Assembly: GCA_963764215.1 (NCBI GenBank)
Contig: CAVXRS010000005.1
Span: forward strand, 434,001-498,000
Length of the DNA: 64,000 nucleotides
Reading direction: 5' to 3'
DNA from: JAFDWI01 sp963764215
GTDB lineage: Bacteria; Actinomycetota; Acidimicrobiia; Acidimicrobiales; Iamiaceae
Part shown: positions 17,339-26,608 of the stretch, piece after piece
Position numbering within the stretch: position 1 is the stretch's first letter
Layout of the letters: each line of letters begins with the position of its first letter
Program-made: the position numbers and the translations under genes
The notes under the pieces: model-generated
Database searches by the model: none
What the model was told of the DNA's origin: nothing
The model's input: the letters and a program-made list of their open reading frames with translations, nothing else

Positions 17339-17852
17339 GTGGATGTGACCTCCCAGGGCCCGGTGGCCTTTCTCCGATCCGAGAGCGGGAAGAAGTGGCT
17401 CCGCTACTCGACGGTCTCGCTGATCGGGGTGAGCGTCAGCCAGGTCGTGATCCTGATCCTCTCCGGTGGATTCCACCTGGGTGGTGTCCCCACGAACGTG
17501 CTGGCCGTGACGATCTCCTCGATTCCCGCCTACATCCTGAATCGGGCCTGGGTGTGGAAGAAGCGGGGCAAGAACCACCTGACCAAGGAGGTCGTCCCCT
17601 TCTGGGGGTTCGCGCTCGGCCGGCCTCGTCCTGTCGACCGTGCTGGTCGCGGTGATCGTGCCCCACCCCAAGCCGCCCGACCCGACCTGGACGTACACGC
17701 TGCGGGTCATGGTCGGCAACGTCGGCGGCTTCGCCGTGCTCTGGGTGGCCAAGTTCTTCGTCTTCGAGAAGCTCCTCTTCGGCGAGTCCACCCACACCCA
17801 CGCCCATCACATCGGAAGCCACCACGACAGCGACAAGGCAGTGGTCGATTGA
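17339..17852 (+). CDS. GtrA-family membrane protein, one frameshift
   Basis: GtrA proteins are four-helix membrane proteins linked to movement of polyprenyl-linked sugars or cell-wall glycosylation. Helices are visible at WLRYSTVSLIGVSVSQVVIL, NVLAVTISSIPAYILNRAWVW and, after a frame change at 17612-17623, LVLSTVLVAVIV and VGNVGGFAVLWVAKFFVFEK. The conserved NRAWVWKKRGK motif is present. Removing one base at GCGCTCGGCCGG gives FALAGLVLSTVL, matching its paralogue next door (FSFAGLILSTFL), so the gene is probably intact in the organism. The start is uncertain (GTG 17339, ATG 17297 or GTG 17345). Confidence 0.75.
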
Positions 17853-17901
17853 CCCGAACCCCCGCGGGCACGCTCGTGGCAGCGCGGAACCGTCGGCGAC
17901 G

Positions 17902-18480
17902 ATGATGGTGGTCTCCCGGGCGGTCGGGTTCCTGCGGGTCCATCTGGGCAAACGCTTCATCCACTACGCGCTCGTGTCCGGCGTCGCCGTGCTCATCACC
18001 CAGGTGGTGCTCGCCGTGCTGCACGGGCTGGTGGGATGGCGGGCCTCGTTCGCGAACATCGCCGCGGTGGCCATCGCCACCCCGGTGAGCTACTTCATGA
18101 ACCGCGCCTGGGTCTGGGGCAAGCGGGGTCGCAGCCACCTGCGTCGGGAGGTGGCACCGTTCTGGGCGTTCTCGTTCGCCGGGCTGATCCTCTCGACGTT
18201 CCTGGTGTGGATCGTCGCCCAGATCCAGAACGTGCCCATCGGGCAGCGCCCCACGGCGGCCCAGCAGTTCGCCATCAACCTCGCCAACATCGTCGGCTTC
18301 GCGATCCTCTGGCTCGTGCAGTTCTTCGTGCTCGACAAGATCTCGTTCAAATCCCACAGCCATGAACCCCCGGCCACGCCCGAGGTCGAGAACAGCGAAC
18401 GTCGCCACTCCGAGCCGAGCGCGACCGACCCTGATGTGGTAACGGGGGGCGCCGTCACGCATCGGCGGACCGGTTCGTGA
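17902..18480 (+). CDS. GtrA-family membrane protein
   Basis: The 192-residue protein is a paralogue of the preceding gene: helices at about 22-44 (HYALVSGVAVLITQVVLAVL), 50-68, 90-112 (PFWAFSFAGLILSTFLVWIV) and 128-150, with the NRAWVWGKRGRSH motif between helices 2 and 3. A hydrophilic His-containing tail of about 40 residues follows. Its stop overlaps the methyltransferase GTG by 4 nt. The two GtrA genes look like a tandem duplication; the lipid-linked glycan they may handle is unknown. Confidence 0.82.
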   Translation: MMVVSRAVGFLRVHLGKRFIHYALVSGVAVLITQVVLAVLHGLVGWRASFANIAAVAIATPVSYFMNRAWVWGKRGRSHLRREVAPFWAFSFAGLILSTFLVWIVAQIQNVPIGQRPTAAQQFAINLANIVGFAILWLVQFFVLDKISFKSHSHEPPATPEVENSERRHSEPSATDPDVVTGGAVTHRRTGS

Positions 18481-19130
18481 CCCCGCCACCGGGCATGCCC
18501 GCGGAACGCCGCGCCAAGGCGATCGCCACGCGGGGGTTCATGCCCACCGACGAGGGCGACGCGCTCTACGACGCGGCCGTTGCGGCAACGAGTGCCGTGC
18601 CCGGTGCGCCGATGGTCGAGATCGGGTCGTACTGCGGCAAGTCGTCGATCTGGTTGGGCTCGGCGGCCGAATCGGCCGGAACCGTGCTCTTCGCCGTCGA
18701 CCATCACCGCGGATCCGAGGAGAACCAGCCCGGCTGGGAGTTCCACGAACCCGACCTGGTCGACCCGACGGTCGGGCTGATCGACACGCTCGGCATCTTC
18801 CGCCGCAGCATCGCGGACGCAAAGCTCGAAGACGCCGTCGTGGCGGTCGTGGGTGCCTCGGAGGTGGTGGCCCGCCACTGGCACACCCCGCTGGCGCTGC
18901 TGTTCATCGACGGCGGACACGGTGCGGAACCGGCGCACGCCGACTATGCGAACTGGACCCCACACGTCGCCGTGGACGGCCTGTTGTGCATCCACGACGT
19001 CTTCGAAGATCCCGCAGACGGGGGGCGTCCGCCCTTCGAGATCTACACCCGGGCGCTCGAGTCAGGGTTGTTCAGCGAAGTGCGGGCCGTCGGTTCACTG
19101 CGGGTGCTGCGGCGCGTCGTCGGCGCCTGA
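18477..19130 (+). CDS. Class I SAM-dependent methyltransferase
   Basis: The 217-residue protein has a Rossmann-type SAM site: MVEIGSYCGKSSIWLG (motif I, about 43-58) and LFAVDHHRGSEE (acidic end of beta2). ALLFIDGGHG resembles the Asp-Gly-Gly-His segment of CmcI/TylF-like and glycan-linked methyltransferases. GTG 18477 overlaps the GtrA stop, so it is coupled to the membrane pair. The substrate is unknown; a glycan or lipid-linked sugar would fit the context. Its last 36 bp overlap the end of the convergent BrkB-like gene. Confidence 0.8.
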   Translation: MTPPPGMPAERRAKAIATRGFMPTDEGDALYDAAVAATSAVPGAPMVEIGSYCGKSSIWLGSAAESAGTVLFAVDHHRGSEENQPGWEFHEPDLVDPTVGLIDTLGIFRRSIADAKLEDAVVAVVGASEVVARHWHTPLALLFIDGGHGAEPAHADYANWTPHVAVDGLLCIHDVFEDPADGGRPPFEIYTRALESGLFSEVRAVGSLRVLRRVVGA

Positions 19131-20018
19131 CCCGCAGTCTGCGCTCTCGTCGACCGCCGCGGCGTCGACCGCCTCGGCGTCGCCCTGGTCTTCGGCCTCT
19201 TTGGCGGTGAGCGGCCGTCCGGCCACGTGATCGGCCCAGACGGCGTTGAAGATGACGGCGTACACGACGAGACGACCGAAGATGAGCAACCACGCCAGGA
19301 TCGCGAACGTCGCGCCGAGCGACCCGTAGGTGGCCGACGAGCTGGCGATCAGGCGGGGCACCACGTACGTGCCGAGTGCCTTGAGCAGCTCGAAACCGAC
19401 CGCCGCGAACAGGACGCCGGGCAGCAGCAGTCTCGGCGAAGGTCGCCGCACGTCGAGAAACCAGAACGTCCAGCCGAACAAGGCGATGTCCAACGCGATG
19501 CTCACCAGCAGCGCCAGCGGCGCGGCCCAGCCGGGCAGCCAGTTCACCACCGCGGAGACACCGAAGGACGCCACGAAGATCAGGATTGCGCCGAAGAGCC
19601 ACGGCACCCCCAACAGACGGGCACGCCATCCTTTGACGCTGTGCCCGTACGGCAGGTTCACCACGAATCGCAGTGCACCCACCAGGGCCAGGCCGGACCA
19701 GGCCATACCGACGAGGGCGATGATCGAACCGGTCGTGCCGCTGTTCTCCGCAGTGTTCAGGGTGCTCCGGAGCAGGTCGGCCGCGTGGCCGGTGAGCCCC
19801 AGGTTCGAGATCAGATTGTCGGTGATGTGTGGATCCGAACCGGTGAGCAGCCCGGTGACCGAGATGACCAACAGGATCAGCGGGAACAGCGAGACGAATG
19901 CGATCAGCGTGATCGCATTGGCTGCGTAGGACCCGTTCAACTCGGTCGTACGCTTCTGAACCGCAATGCCGAGCTTGAGCCAGGTCCACCGCTGCGTGAT
20001 GGGAGGCTTCTCGCTCAT
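19095..20018 (-). CDS. YihY/BrkB-family inner membrane protein
   Basis: The 307-residue protein shows the six-helix YihY/BrkB pattern: NGSYAANAITLIAFVSLFPL (start of helix 1, with the conserved small/aromatic face), SGTTGSIIALVGMAWSGLAL, GVPWLFGAILIFVASFGVSA, LDIALFGWTFWFLDV, LLPGVLFAAVGFELLK and TYGSLGATFAILAWLLIFGRLVVYAVIFNA. An acidic tail rich in Ala/Asp follows. The family's biochemical role is unsettled; it was once misnamed ribonuclease BN. The 3' end overlaps the methyltransferase by 36 bp on the opposite strand. Confidence 0.85.
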   Translation of the reverse strand: MSEKPPITQRWTWLKLGIAVQKRTTELNGSYAANAITLIAFVSLFPLILLVISVTGLLTGSDPHITDNLISNLGLTGHAADLLRSTLNTAENSGTTGSIIALVGMAWSGLALVGALRFVVNLPYGHSVKGWRARLLGVPWLFGAILIFVASFGVSAVVNWLPGWAAPLALLVSIALDIALFGWTFWFLDVRRPSPRLLLPGVLFAAVGFELLKALGTYVVPRLIASSSATYGSLGATFAILAWLLIFGRLVVYAVIFNAVWADHVAGRPLTAKEAEDQGDAEAVDAAAVDESADCGSGADDAPQHPQ

Positions 20019-20060
20019 CCGCTTACGGAACGGAAGCGGCAGGACCGCGCGGACAGGCCT

Positions 20061-20282
20061 TCAGACGTCGCGCAGCAGTGATTCGACGGAAGCCAGGGTG
20101 GATTCGTCCGGTCCTTCGGCGTCTCCGCCGGCCTCACGAGCTCGGGCGAGGAGTTCGTCGGTGCCCCGGGTGGTCTTGATCGACTCGCGGTCCGATGGGT
20201 CGGTCGCCCGATTCAGACGGTCAGCCAGACCGGTACGCGTGTGCTGGCTGCCGAGGTTCGGCGTTCGACGTGGAGTCGTCAT
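20061..20282 (-). CDS. Small acidic hypothetical protein
   Basis: A 73-residue hydrophilic protein with ATG at 20282 and no recognisable domain; charged residues dominate and secondary structure is probably helical at both ends. It sits 42 bp upstream of the BrkB-like gene in the same direction and may share its transcript. Support is only an open frame with normal codon composition, so confidence is moderate. Confidence 0.5.
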   Translation of the reverse strand: MTTPRRTPNLGSQHTRTGLADRLNRATDPSDRESIKTTRGTDELLARAREAGGDAEGPDESTLASVESLLRDV

Positions 20283-20320
20283 GTGATCACCCTAGTGGAA
20301 GGGGGCGGCCGTTCCCAGGA

Positions 20321-21456
20321 TCAGTCCCACTCGGCCCGCGCGTCGGCCGTGTGATTCAGATCCACCTGCGGCAGCACCGCGTCCGGGTCGGCGAACAGCC
20401 GCGACGCCCGGGTCGGCAGGCTGAGCGCATCGGCCGCGAGCACCACCGCGGCAGCGGTGTAGGTCGACTGTTCGTCGGCGGGAAAGTGCACTTCGTCCGG
20501 ATAGACCGTGCCCGTCCAGTACCGGCCACCTGCGGTTCGGTACTGCTGGGCCCACGAGAACAACTGCAGCGCCCGGTCCTCGTCGCCCATCTGGCTGACC
20601 GCCATGGCACATTCACAGGTCTCCGCGACCGTCACCCAGGGTCGGTCCGACACGCAGCGGATTCCCCGCCCGGGCAACACGAAGGTGTCCCACCGGTCGT
20701 CGATCCGCGGCGGGCCGCCTCCCCGGTGAGGACGCCCGAAAGCACCGGGTAGTACCAGTCCATGGCCCATCGGTGCTTGGGGGCGAACGCCTCGGGATGG
20801 TCGGTGATGACCTGGGCGAGACGGGCGGCGGAGAGCTCCCAGTCGGGACGTTCGTGCCCGAGCAGTTCGGCCAGCCCGATGGCACAGCGGAGCGAATGGT
20901 GAATGCTGGACGAGCCCGTCAACAGCGCGAACGACCACGGCGTGCCGTCGGCGTGACGCGCCCAGATGATCTCGCCCCGCGGCGTTTGCAGGTCGAGCAC
21001 GAAATCGATCGCCCGTTCGACCATGGACCACATCGATTCGGCGAAGGACCGGTCACCGAAGAGCAGCCAGTGGTGCCAGATCCCCACCGCCGCGTAGGCA
21101 CACACGTTCGCGTCGAGCTTGTCCTGTTCGATCCCGTCCTCGGTGTAGTACTGATGCCAGGCGCCATCGGCGCGTTGCATCCCGGCCAGCCAGGCGTAGG
21201 CGGCTTCGGCTTCGGCGCGGAACCCGGCGATGGCGAGGGCGATGGCCGCTTCGACGTGGTTCCAGGGGTCGCAGTGCCCGTCGGGAACCCACGGGATCAT
21301 GCCCGAGGGAAGCTGCCAGTCGGCGATCGCGGCACTGGTCGCCGCGACCTCGACATCGGACAGGTGCCCGTCCAGATGGGGCACGGGCGCCACCTCGGGC
21401 TCGTCCAGCAGTTCCGCGAGCCAGTCCTCGTCCCCGGTTGCGTCTCTGTCAGGCAC
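20321..21456 (-). CDS. Alpha/alpha-toroid protein (prenyltransferase/six-hairpin glycosidase-like), one frameshift
   Basis: The protein, about 378 residues after joining two frames near 20703-20720, is built of paired-helix repeats: WNHVEAAIALAIAGFRAEAE, AYAWLAGMQRADGAWHQYY, ANVCAYAAVGIWHHWLLFGD, AIDFVLDLQTPRGEIIWAR, and in the second part WVTVAETCECAMAVSQMGDE and AAAVVLAADALSLP. The repeated ADGAW/TPRGEI segments resemble those of terpenoid-cyclase/prenyltransferase or six-hairpin glycosidase folds. It starts at ATG 21456, overlapping the methyltransferase stop by 8 bp. Function is unknown; the context (GT4 plus methyltransferase) suggests glycoconjugate work. Confidence 0.65.
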
Positions 21457-22252
21457 CGATCGCCTCCTGGTCGTCGACAGTGGACCGTGCGTCGTCGCGC
21501 GACGGCGACTCGGTCAGCTCGGCTCTGGCCGGCTTACGAGCGTACACGACCAGGCTCTTTCCCAACACCGGATCGAGCGCCCGCTCGGTGGTCCGGGTGA
21601 GCTGGGAGATCACCGGCGTGCCCGAAAGATCCCAGACGAGCAGCTGATGGTAGGCGCGCACCAGCGGGTGGTCGTCGTTGGTCGGCCCGACCGCGCAACG
21701 CAGCCACCAATAGGGAGAATGCAACGCGTGGGCCCGGTGCGTGCCGACCGGTTCCAGCCCGGCATCGTGCATGCGACCGCGCAGCGTCGCCTCGTCGTAG
21801 ATCCGGACGTGGCCGCCTTCGACAAAAGGAGCGTGGTACTCGTCCGAGAGTGCCCAGCAGATCTTCTCGGGGAACCAGGCCGGCACCGTGATCGCCATCA
21901 CCCCGCCCGGTCGCAGCACCCGGGTCAGTTCGGCGAACGCCGCCGCATCGTCGGGCACGTGCTCGAACACCTCCGACGCGATGATCCGGTCGAAGCTGTC
22001 GTCGGCGAATCCCAGGTTGCAGGCGTCGCCGTTGACCGCCGCGCCCGTCGAGGTCGCGGTGCCCTCGCCCTGATCGCCCATCGCCGAGACGAGTCCGACG
22101 ACCTCGTGCAGCTCGTCCATCGCGTAGTCCAACGCCACCACCCTGGCACCGCGCCGGTAGGCCTCGAAGGCATGTCGCCCGGCCCCGCAACCCAGGTCGA
22201 GCAGCCGGTCGCCGGCCTCCAGGCCGAGTCGGTCGTAGTCGACGGTCAGCAC
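21449..22252 (-). CDS. Class I SAM-dependent methyltransferase of the GT4 locus
   Basis: This 267-residue Methyltransf_11-type enzyme has RLLDLGCGAGRHAFEAYRRG (motif I), VVALDYAMDEL, GDACNLGFADDSFDRIIASE and LRPGGVMAITVPAWFPEKI. GTG 22252 overlaps the end of the glycosyltransferase gene, and its own end overlaps the next ATG, so the three are tightly coupled. The C-terminal third (about 165-265) is an extension seen in lipid or quinone methyltransferases. The substrate is unknown. Confidence 0.82.
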   Translation of the reverse strand: MLTVDYDRLGLEAGDRLLDLGCGAGRHAFEAYRRGARVVALDYAMDELHEVVGLVSAMGDQGEGTATSTGAAVNGDACNLGFADDSFDRIIASEVFEHVPDDAAAFAELTRVLRPGGVMAITVPAWFPEKICWALSDEYHAPFVEGGHVRIYDEATLRGRMHDAGLEPVGTHRAHALHSPYWWLRCAVGPTNDDHPLVRAYHQLLVWDLSGTPVISQLTRTTERALDPVLGKSLVVYARKPARAELTESPSRDDARSTVDDQEAIGA

Positions 22253-23532
22253 GTCGACGCACCGGTCGCACCCGGGATCGCCGTCTCGTCGAGCAGCGCC
22301 CGGTACTGGGCCGTGGTCCGCTCCGCGGTGCGCTTCCAGCTCCACTGGGTCTCGACCCGGTGCCGACCCGCCGCCCCGATGCGCTCGCGCAGCTCCGGTC
22401 GGGACAGCGCTTCACGCAGCTTGGTGGTGAGCGCGTCGGCGTCGCCCGGTGGAACGGTCAGGGCGGTGTCGCCGTCGTCGCCCACGACTTCGGGCAGCGC
22501 CCCGCCGGTGGTCGCGACCACCGGGATGCCACAGGACATCGCCTCGATGGCCGGGAGCGAGAAACCCTCGTACAACGAAGGCACCACCGCCACTTCGGCC
22601 TCGGCGTACAACTCGACGATCCGCTCGTCGCTCACCCCCGACACCCACGACAGATGGGGCGCGAGTCCGAGCTCGTCGATCTTGCGGGCGGTGGGCCCAC
22701 CGTCCTTCTTGCGGCCGATGATCGTCAGGTGCACGTCGTCGCGTTCGGTGCGCAACTTGGCGACCGCGTCGAGCAGGAACGTGAGCCCCTTCATGGCCGA
22801 GTCCGCGGACGCGGTCGTGATCAGGTGGCCGGGCCGACGTTCGACGGCGTCGAGCGGACGGAACAGCTCCGGGTCGACGCCCACCGGCACGACGTGCATG
22901 CGCTGCGGGTCGACGTGGTGGTCGCGCACGATGTCGTTGAACGAGTTCGTCGACACGGTCATCACCCGCGGCAGACGTCGGGCCACCCTGGTCTGCATGC
23001 GCGTGAACGCATACCAACGTCGCAGGGCGAGGCGTCGACGGAAGCCGTCGGTGTGGGCCAACTCGAGACGTCGGTCCACGGTGATGGGGTGGTGGATCGT
23101 GGCGATCAACGGGAAATCGCGCTGGATGCCCAGCAGGCCGTAGCCGAGGGTCTGGTTGTCGTGCACCAGGTCGAACTCGCCGACCCGGCGACGGAGATGC
23201 TCCCAGGCTCGCAGGGAGAACGCGAGTGGCTCGGGGAAGGTTCCGTTCGAGAAGCTCGCCACCTCGACGTAGTCGGTCCAGTCCTTGAGCTCCCAGAGCC
23301 CGGGCATCCGCATGGGGAAATGGTCGTTGTAGATGTCCAGACCGGGCAGCTCGACCATCTTCACGCGCTCGTCGAGCACCGGGTACGGCTGCCCACCGAG
23401 CACCTCGACGTGATGGCCCGCATCGGCCAGCGCCTTGGACAGATGACGGATGTAGATCCCCTGGCCACCCACGTGGGGTTTTCCCCGGTAGGCGAGCAGC
23501 GCGACACGAAGTGGTCGGTCCGGGGCAGTCAT
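22246..23532 (-). CDS. GT4-family glycosyltransferase
   Basis: The 428-residue enzyme has the GT-B fold of GT4 retaining transferases. The N-terminal domain starts VALLAYRGKPHVGGQGIYIR (Gly-rich acceptor-side loop) and the C-terminal domain contains VPSLYEGFSLPAIEAMSCGIPVV with the catalytic E-x7-E, and STNSFNDIVRDHHVDPQRMH with VPVGVDPELFRP before it. GT4 enzymes use a nucleotide sugar to glycosylate lipids, glycans or small molecules. ATG 23532 follows lnt by 35 bp. The acceptor is unknown. Confidence 0.88.
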   Translation of the reverse strand: MTAPDRPLRVALLAYRGKPHVGGQGIYIRHLSKALADAGHHVEVLGGQPYPVLDERVKMVELPGLDIYNDHFPMRMPGLWELKDWTDYVEVASFSNGTFPEPLAFSLRAWEHLRRRVGEFDLVHDNQTLGYGLLGIQRDFPLIATIHHPITVDRRLELAHTDGFRRRLALRRWYAFTRMQTRVARRLPRVMTVSTNSFNDIVRDHHVDPQRMHVVPVGVDPELFRPLDAVERRPGHLITTASADSAMKGLTFLLDAVAKLRTERDDVHLTIIGRKKDGGPTARKIDELGLAPHLSWVSGVSDERIVELYAEAEVAVVPSLYEGFSLPAIEAMSCGIPVVATTGGALPEVVGDDGDTALTVPPGDADALTTKLREALSRPELRERIGAAGRHRVETQWSWKRTAERTTAQYRALLDETAIPGATGASTC

Positions 23533-23567
23533 GGGACTGCAAGCCTCCCCAATGGTTGACCCCCCGG

Positions 23568-25142
23568 TCAAGTGGAACCGACCGTCGCGGTGGCCCTTCC
23601 GGCCGGCTCAGGGACACTGCGGCGCCGGTCCCGCCATTCGATCACCCAACCGAGCGCGGTGAACGCCACGGCCAGACCGAGCGGGGGGAGGTCCCCGAGG
23701 CGGGTGTAGATCGTGAAGCCCGTGCGGCGCGGGACGTTCGCCCGGAGCACCTGTTGTTTCGAGATCGACGTGCGCTCGAGCACCTTCCCGGACGGATCGA
23801 TCACCGCCGAGAAACCGGTGGGGGCGACCTGGACCACCCACCGACCCGTCTCGATCGCCCGGAGCCTGCTGGCCGCCACCTGCTGGGTCTGCACGAGGGT
23901 CAGCGTGTAGGTCGAACCGTTCGTCGGGTTGATCAGGATCTGGCCGCCGTCGCGGATCGCGGCCCGGGCACGGGCCCCGAAGAACACCTCCCAGGAGATG
24001 ACCACCCCGAGTGGCCCGTGGGCGGTGCGCACCACGGCCGGGCCCTTGCCCGGAACCGCATCGCGCTGGGTGAGGTACGGACCCGCGAAAGGGCTCACGA
24101 TCGAACGGAACGGGACGTACTCGCCGAAGGGAACCCGGTGCACCTTTTCGTACCGGTCGCCGAAGGTGCCGTTCGGGTGGACGACGACCGAGAAGTTCAG
24201 GTAGTGGGTCGCGCCCGAGTTCTCGACCACGCCCGCGACGACCGTCGCGTCCTTGGTCTGCGCCAGCGCCGACAGGTCCTGGCCGTGCCCGCTCCCGGGA
24301 TCGGCGATGTCACCCTGGTCGAGATCGACGACGTCCTCGGGCCACACGATGACGTCCACCGGCTTGCGGATCGACTCGGAAGCGGCGAGGTGACGGTCGA
24401 AGACCTGGTTCATGTCGGTGTTGATCGCCCGGGTGCCCTGGGGCCCGCCGCCCTGCACCGCGGCGATGCGCACCGACTTGCCGATGTCCGCTCCCCGGGG
24501 AGTCGCGTTCGCCACCGTCACCCCGACGATGAGCACGGCCAGCGCGCCGATCGCGCCGAGCCTGGCACGCATGCCCTCTCCGGTGACCAGAACCGCGCCG
24601 ATGACCCCGACCGCGACGGTCACCCCCGAGAGCAGCTCGACCCCTCCGACCCGTGCCAGGCCGGCGAGAGGGCCTGCGACCTGGCCGATCGCCAGGTCCG
24701 AGATCGGCACCCCGACGAAGGGCCAGTGGCCCTTCCAGGTCTCGGCGAGAACCCACGCCCCGGGTAGCGCGAAATGGCGGCCCCGACCGGGCGGGACCAG
24801 GGTTCCCAACAGGGCGAACATGCCGGCGAACACCGTCACGGCGATCACGAAGCCCGGGGCGGAGAGGTCCTTGATCCAAAACAGGGTGATCCCGAACAGG
24901 ACGAATGCGACCAGACCCATGCGCCCGGCCCGCGACCCGGGCGGGCGACCGCCGAGGAGCACGTCGAGCCCGGCGATGCCGACGAAGGCGAGCGGCCAGA
25001 AACCCCACGGCGGCAACGATCCGGCCAGCGCGACCCCGCACGCCACGCAGGCGAGCGTGACCCGCCAATTCGGATGCAACGACCAGGCACGCCGGAGGCG
25101 ACCGGCACGCCGGGGAGTGGGCTGCGCGGCCGATTCGCTCAT
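23568..25142 (-). CDS. lnt: Apolipoprotein N-acyltransferase homologue with Ser in place of the catalytic Cys
   Basis: The 524-residue protein has several membrane helices (about 25-200) followed by a nitrilase-like domain (about 225-490), the Lnt architecture that adds the third acyl chain to lipoproteins. Glu269 (IVWPEDV) and Lys333 (YEKVHR) of the triad are present, but the motif normally reading ICYE is ISWE, so Ser383 stands at the nucleophile position (codon TCC). Asn/Thr-rich ILINPTNGSTY follows as usual. Its ATG overlaps the hemY stop as ATGA. It is either an active Ser variant of an actinobacterial subfamily or an altered enzyme. Confidence 0.82.
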   Translation of the reverse strand: MSESAAQPTPRRAGRLRRAWSLHPNWRVTLACVACGVALAGSLPPWGFWPLAFVGIAGLDVLLGGRPPGSRAGRMGLVAFVLFGITLFWIKDLSAPGFVIAVTVFAGMFALLGTLVPPGRGRHFALPGAWVLAETWKGHWPFVGVPISDLAIGQVAGPLAGLARVGGVELLSGVTVAVGVIGAVLVTGEGMRARLGAIGALAVLIVGVTVANATPRGADIGKSVRIAAVQGGGPQGTRAINTDMNQVFDRHLAASESIRKPVDVIVWPEDVVDLDQGDIADPGSGHGQDLSALAQTKDATVVAGVVENSGATHYLNFSVVVHPNGTFGDRYEKVHRVPFGEYVPFRSIVSPFAGPYLTQRDAVPGKGPAVVRTAHGPLGVVISWEVFFGARARAAIRDGGQILINPTNGSTYTLTLVQTQQVAASRLRAIETGRWVVQVAPTGFSAVIDPSGKVLERTSISKQQVLRANVPRRTGFTIYTRLGDLPPLGLAVAFTALGWVIEWRDRRRSVPEPAGRATATVGST

Positions 25143-26608
25143 CGCCCCGGAACCGCACCCAGTGCGGACAGGACCGTTCGGGCCGCGACCTGGCCGCTCC
25201 GGATCGATGCGGGAATGCCCACACCGCGAAGGGCGTTGCCGGCCACCGCGACCGTGGGCGTGCGGCGCGCCAGATCGGCTTCGATCTGATCGACCCGGGC
25301 GAGGTGTCCGGGTGCGTACTGGGGGAACGACGACGGCCAGCGGCTGACCCGTGCTGCCACCGGGGCGTCGGCCAGATCCATGATCCGGGCGAGCTCGTCG
25401 GCGAGGGTCTCGGTGAGCGCTTCGTCGTCGAACGCCGCGATCCGCCGGTCGTCGGCCCGCCCCGCCGAGGCGCGGATCAGGAACGTGCCGTCCCCGTGGG
25501 CGGTCGACAGGTGCGCCCATTTCGACGAAGTCCACGAGGCCGCGGTGCACAGCGACCCTTCGCTACGGGGCACGAGGAAGCCCGACCCGTCGAGCGCGGA
25601 TCGGATTGCGCCGGGCGGGTACGCGAACGTGACCAGGGCCACCGATGCGTGGCGGATCGATCCGAGCAGGGCCCCGGCCGCCGGCGCATGATCCTGCACG
25701 ATCGCCGCCGAGACGCCGGCCGGTGTCGCCAGCACCAGGCCGTCGGCCTCGACGGTGGTGGCCGTCGCCACCGGACGTCCACCCGGGTCGTCCGCGATCA
25801 CCCGCCAGCCCTGGGGCGTCTGCTCGATGCCGCGCACGGCCACGTCGCCCAGCAGCGTCGCCCCCCGGTCGGTGAGCGTGGCGACGAGTCGGTCGACCAG
25901 GCTCGACATGCCCCGCGTCGGTGCGAGGAAGACCGGTTCGGAAGGGGACGGTCGATGAGCGAGTGCGGCGCGCGCGGCGTCGACGAGCGACGGATCGGTG
26001 CGCGACCGGGCGAGGGCGTCGATCTGCGGGGTCACCGCGGCGAGGGAGAGATCGTCGATGTTCCCCGCGTTGATGCCCCCCACCAGCGGGCCGACGAGCC
26101 GGTCGGCCACCGCATCGCCCAGACGTCGCCGGATCAGACTCCCGACCGATTCGTCCCCGTGCTCGGGCGGCGGCGGGCCGGGGTCGGACCGGTCGCGGCG
26201 TAACGCGGCCACCCCGGCGTCGCCCAGAACGGCCAGGAGATCCGGGGCATCAGGATCGCTGGGAACGCCCAGGACGTGGCCCCCCGGCAACGGCTCGAGG
26301 GTGCCGTCAACCAGCACGTGGGCGCGGCCGGTCGCCGGGGCCACGAGCTCGTCGCCCAGACCGAGTGACCTGGCCAGGGCGACGGCCTCGGGCACCCGGG
26401 CGAGGAACGCATCCGCGCCCTCGTCCACGGCACGCCCGGCGAACTCGCCGGTGCGGAGCTTGCCGCCGAAGCGGTCGGCTTCGCACACCGTCACACTCGC
26501 CCCGGAATCGACGAGCTCGAGGGCCGCCGCCAACCCGGTGATCCCGCCACCGATGACGGCGATGTGGGGGTGTGCCCGGCGCGTCGCGTCGGGCCGCTCT
26601 GCGCTCAC
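25139..26608 (-). CDS. hemY: HemY-type protoporphyrinogen/coproporphyrinogen III oxidase
   Basis: The 489-residue flavoprotein starts at GTG 26608 (overlapping the hemH stop) and opens with the FAD dinucleotide motif AVIGGGITGLAAALEL. Family features include FGGKLRTGEFAGRAVDEGADAF, FLAPTRGMSSLVDRLV and the C-terminal FAD segment VAVAGNALRGVGIPASIRSG. In Actinobacteria HemY generally oxidises coproporphyrinogen III in the coproporphyrin-dependent route; that assignment rests on lineage. It lies between hemH and lnt in one leftward operon. Confidence 0.9.
   Translation of the reverse strand: MSAERPDATRRAHPHIAVIGGGITGLAAALELVDSGASVTVCEADRFGGKLRTGEFAGRAVDEGADAFLARVPEAVALARSLGLGDELVAPATGRAHVLVDGTLEPLPGGHVLGVPSDPDAPDLLAVLGDAGVAALRRDRSDPGPPPPEHGDESVGSLIRRRLGDAVADRLVGPLVGGINAGNIDDLSLAAVTPQIDALARSRTDPSLVDAARAALAHRPSPSEPVFLAPTRGMSSLVDRLVATLTDRGATLLGDVAVRGIEQTPQGWRVIADDPGGRPVATATTVEADGLVLATPAGVSAAIVQDHAPAAGALLGSIRHASVALVTFAYPPGAIRSALDGSGFLVPRSEGSLCTAASWTSSKWAHLSTAHGDGTFLIRASAGRADDRRIAAFDDEALTETLADELARIMDLADAPVAARVSRWPSSFPQYAPGHLARVDQIEADLARRTPTVAVAGNALRGVGIPASIRSGQVAARTVLSALGAVPGR

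Noticed and set aside
21230..23143. 637-codon plus-strand frame across the GT4 locus
   Set aside because: Antisense of three recognisable minus-strand genes; the sequence shows no domain.
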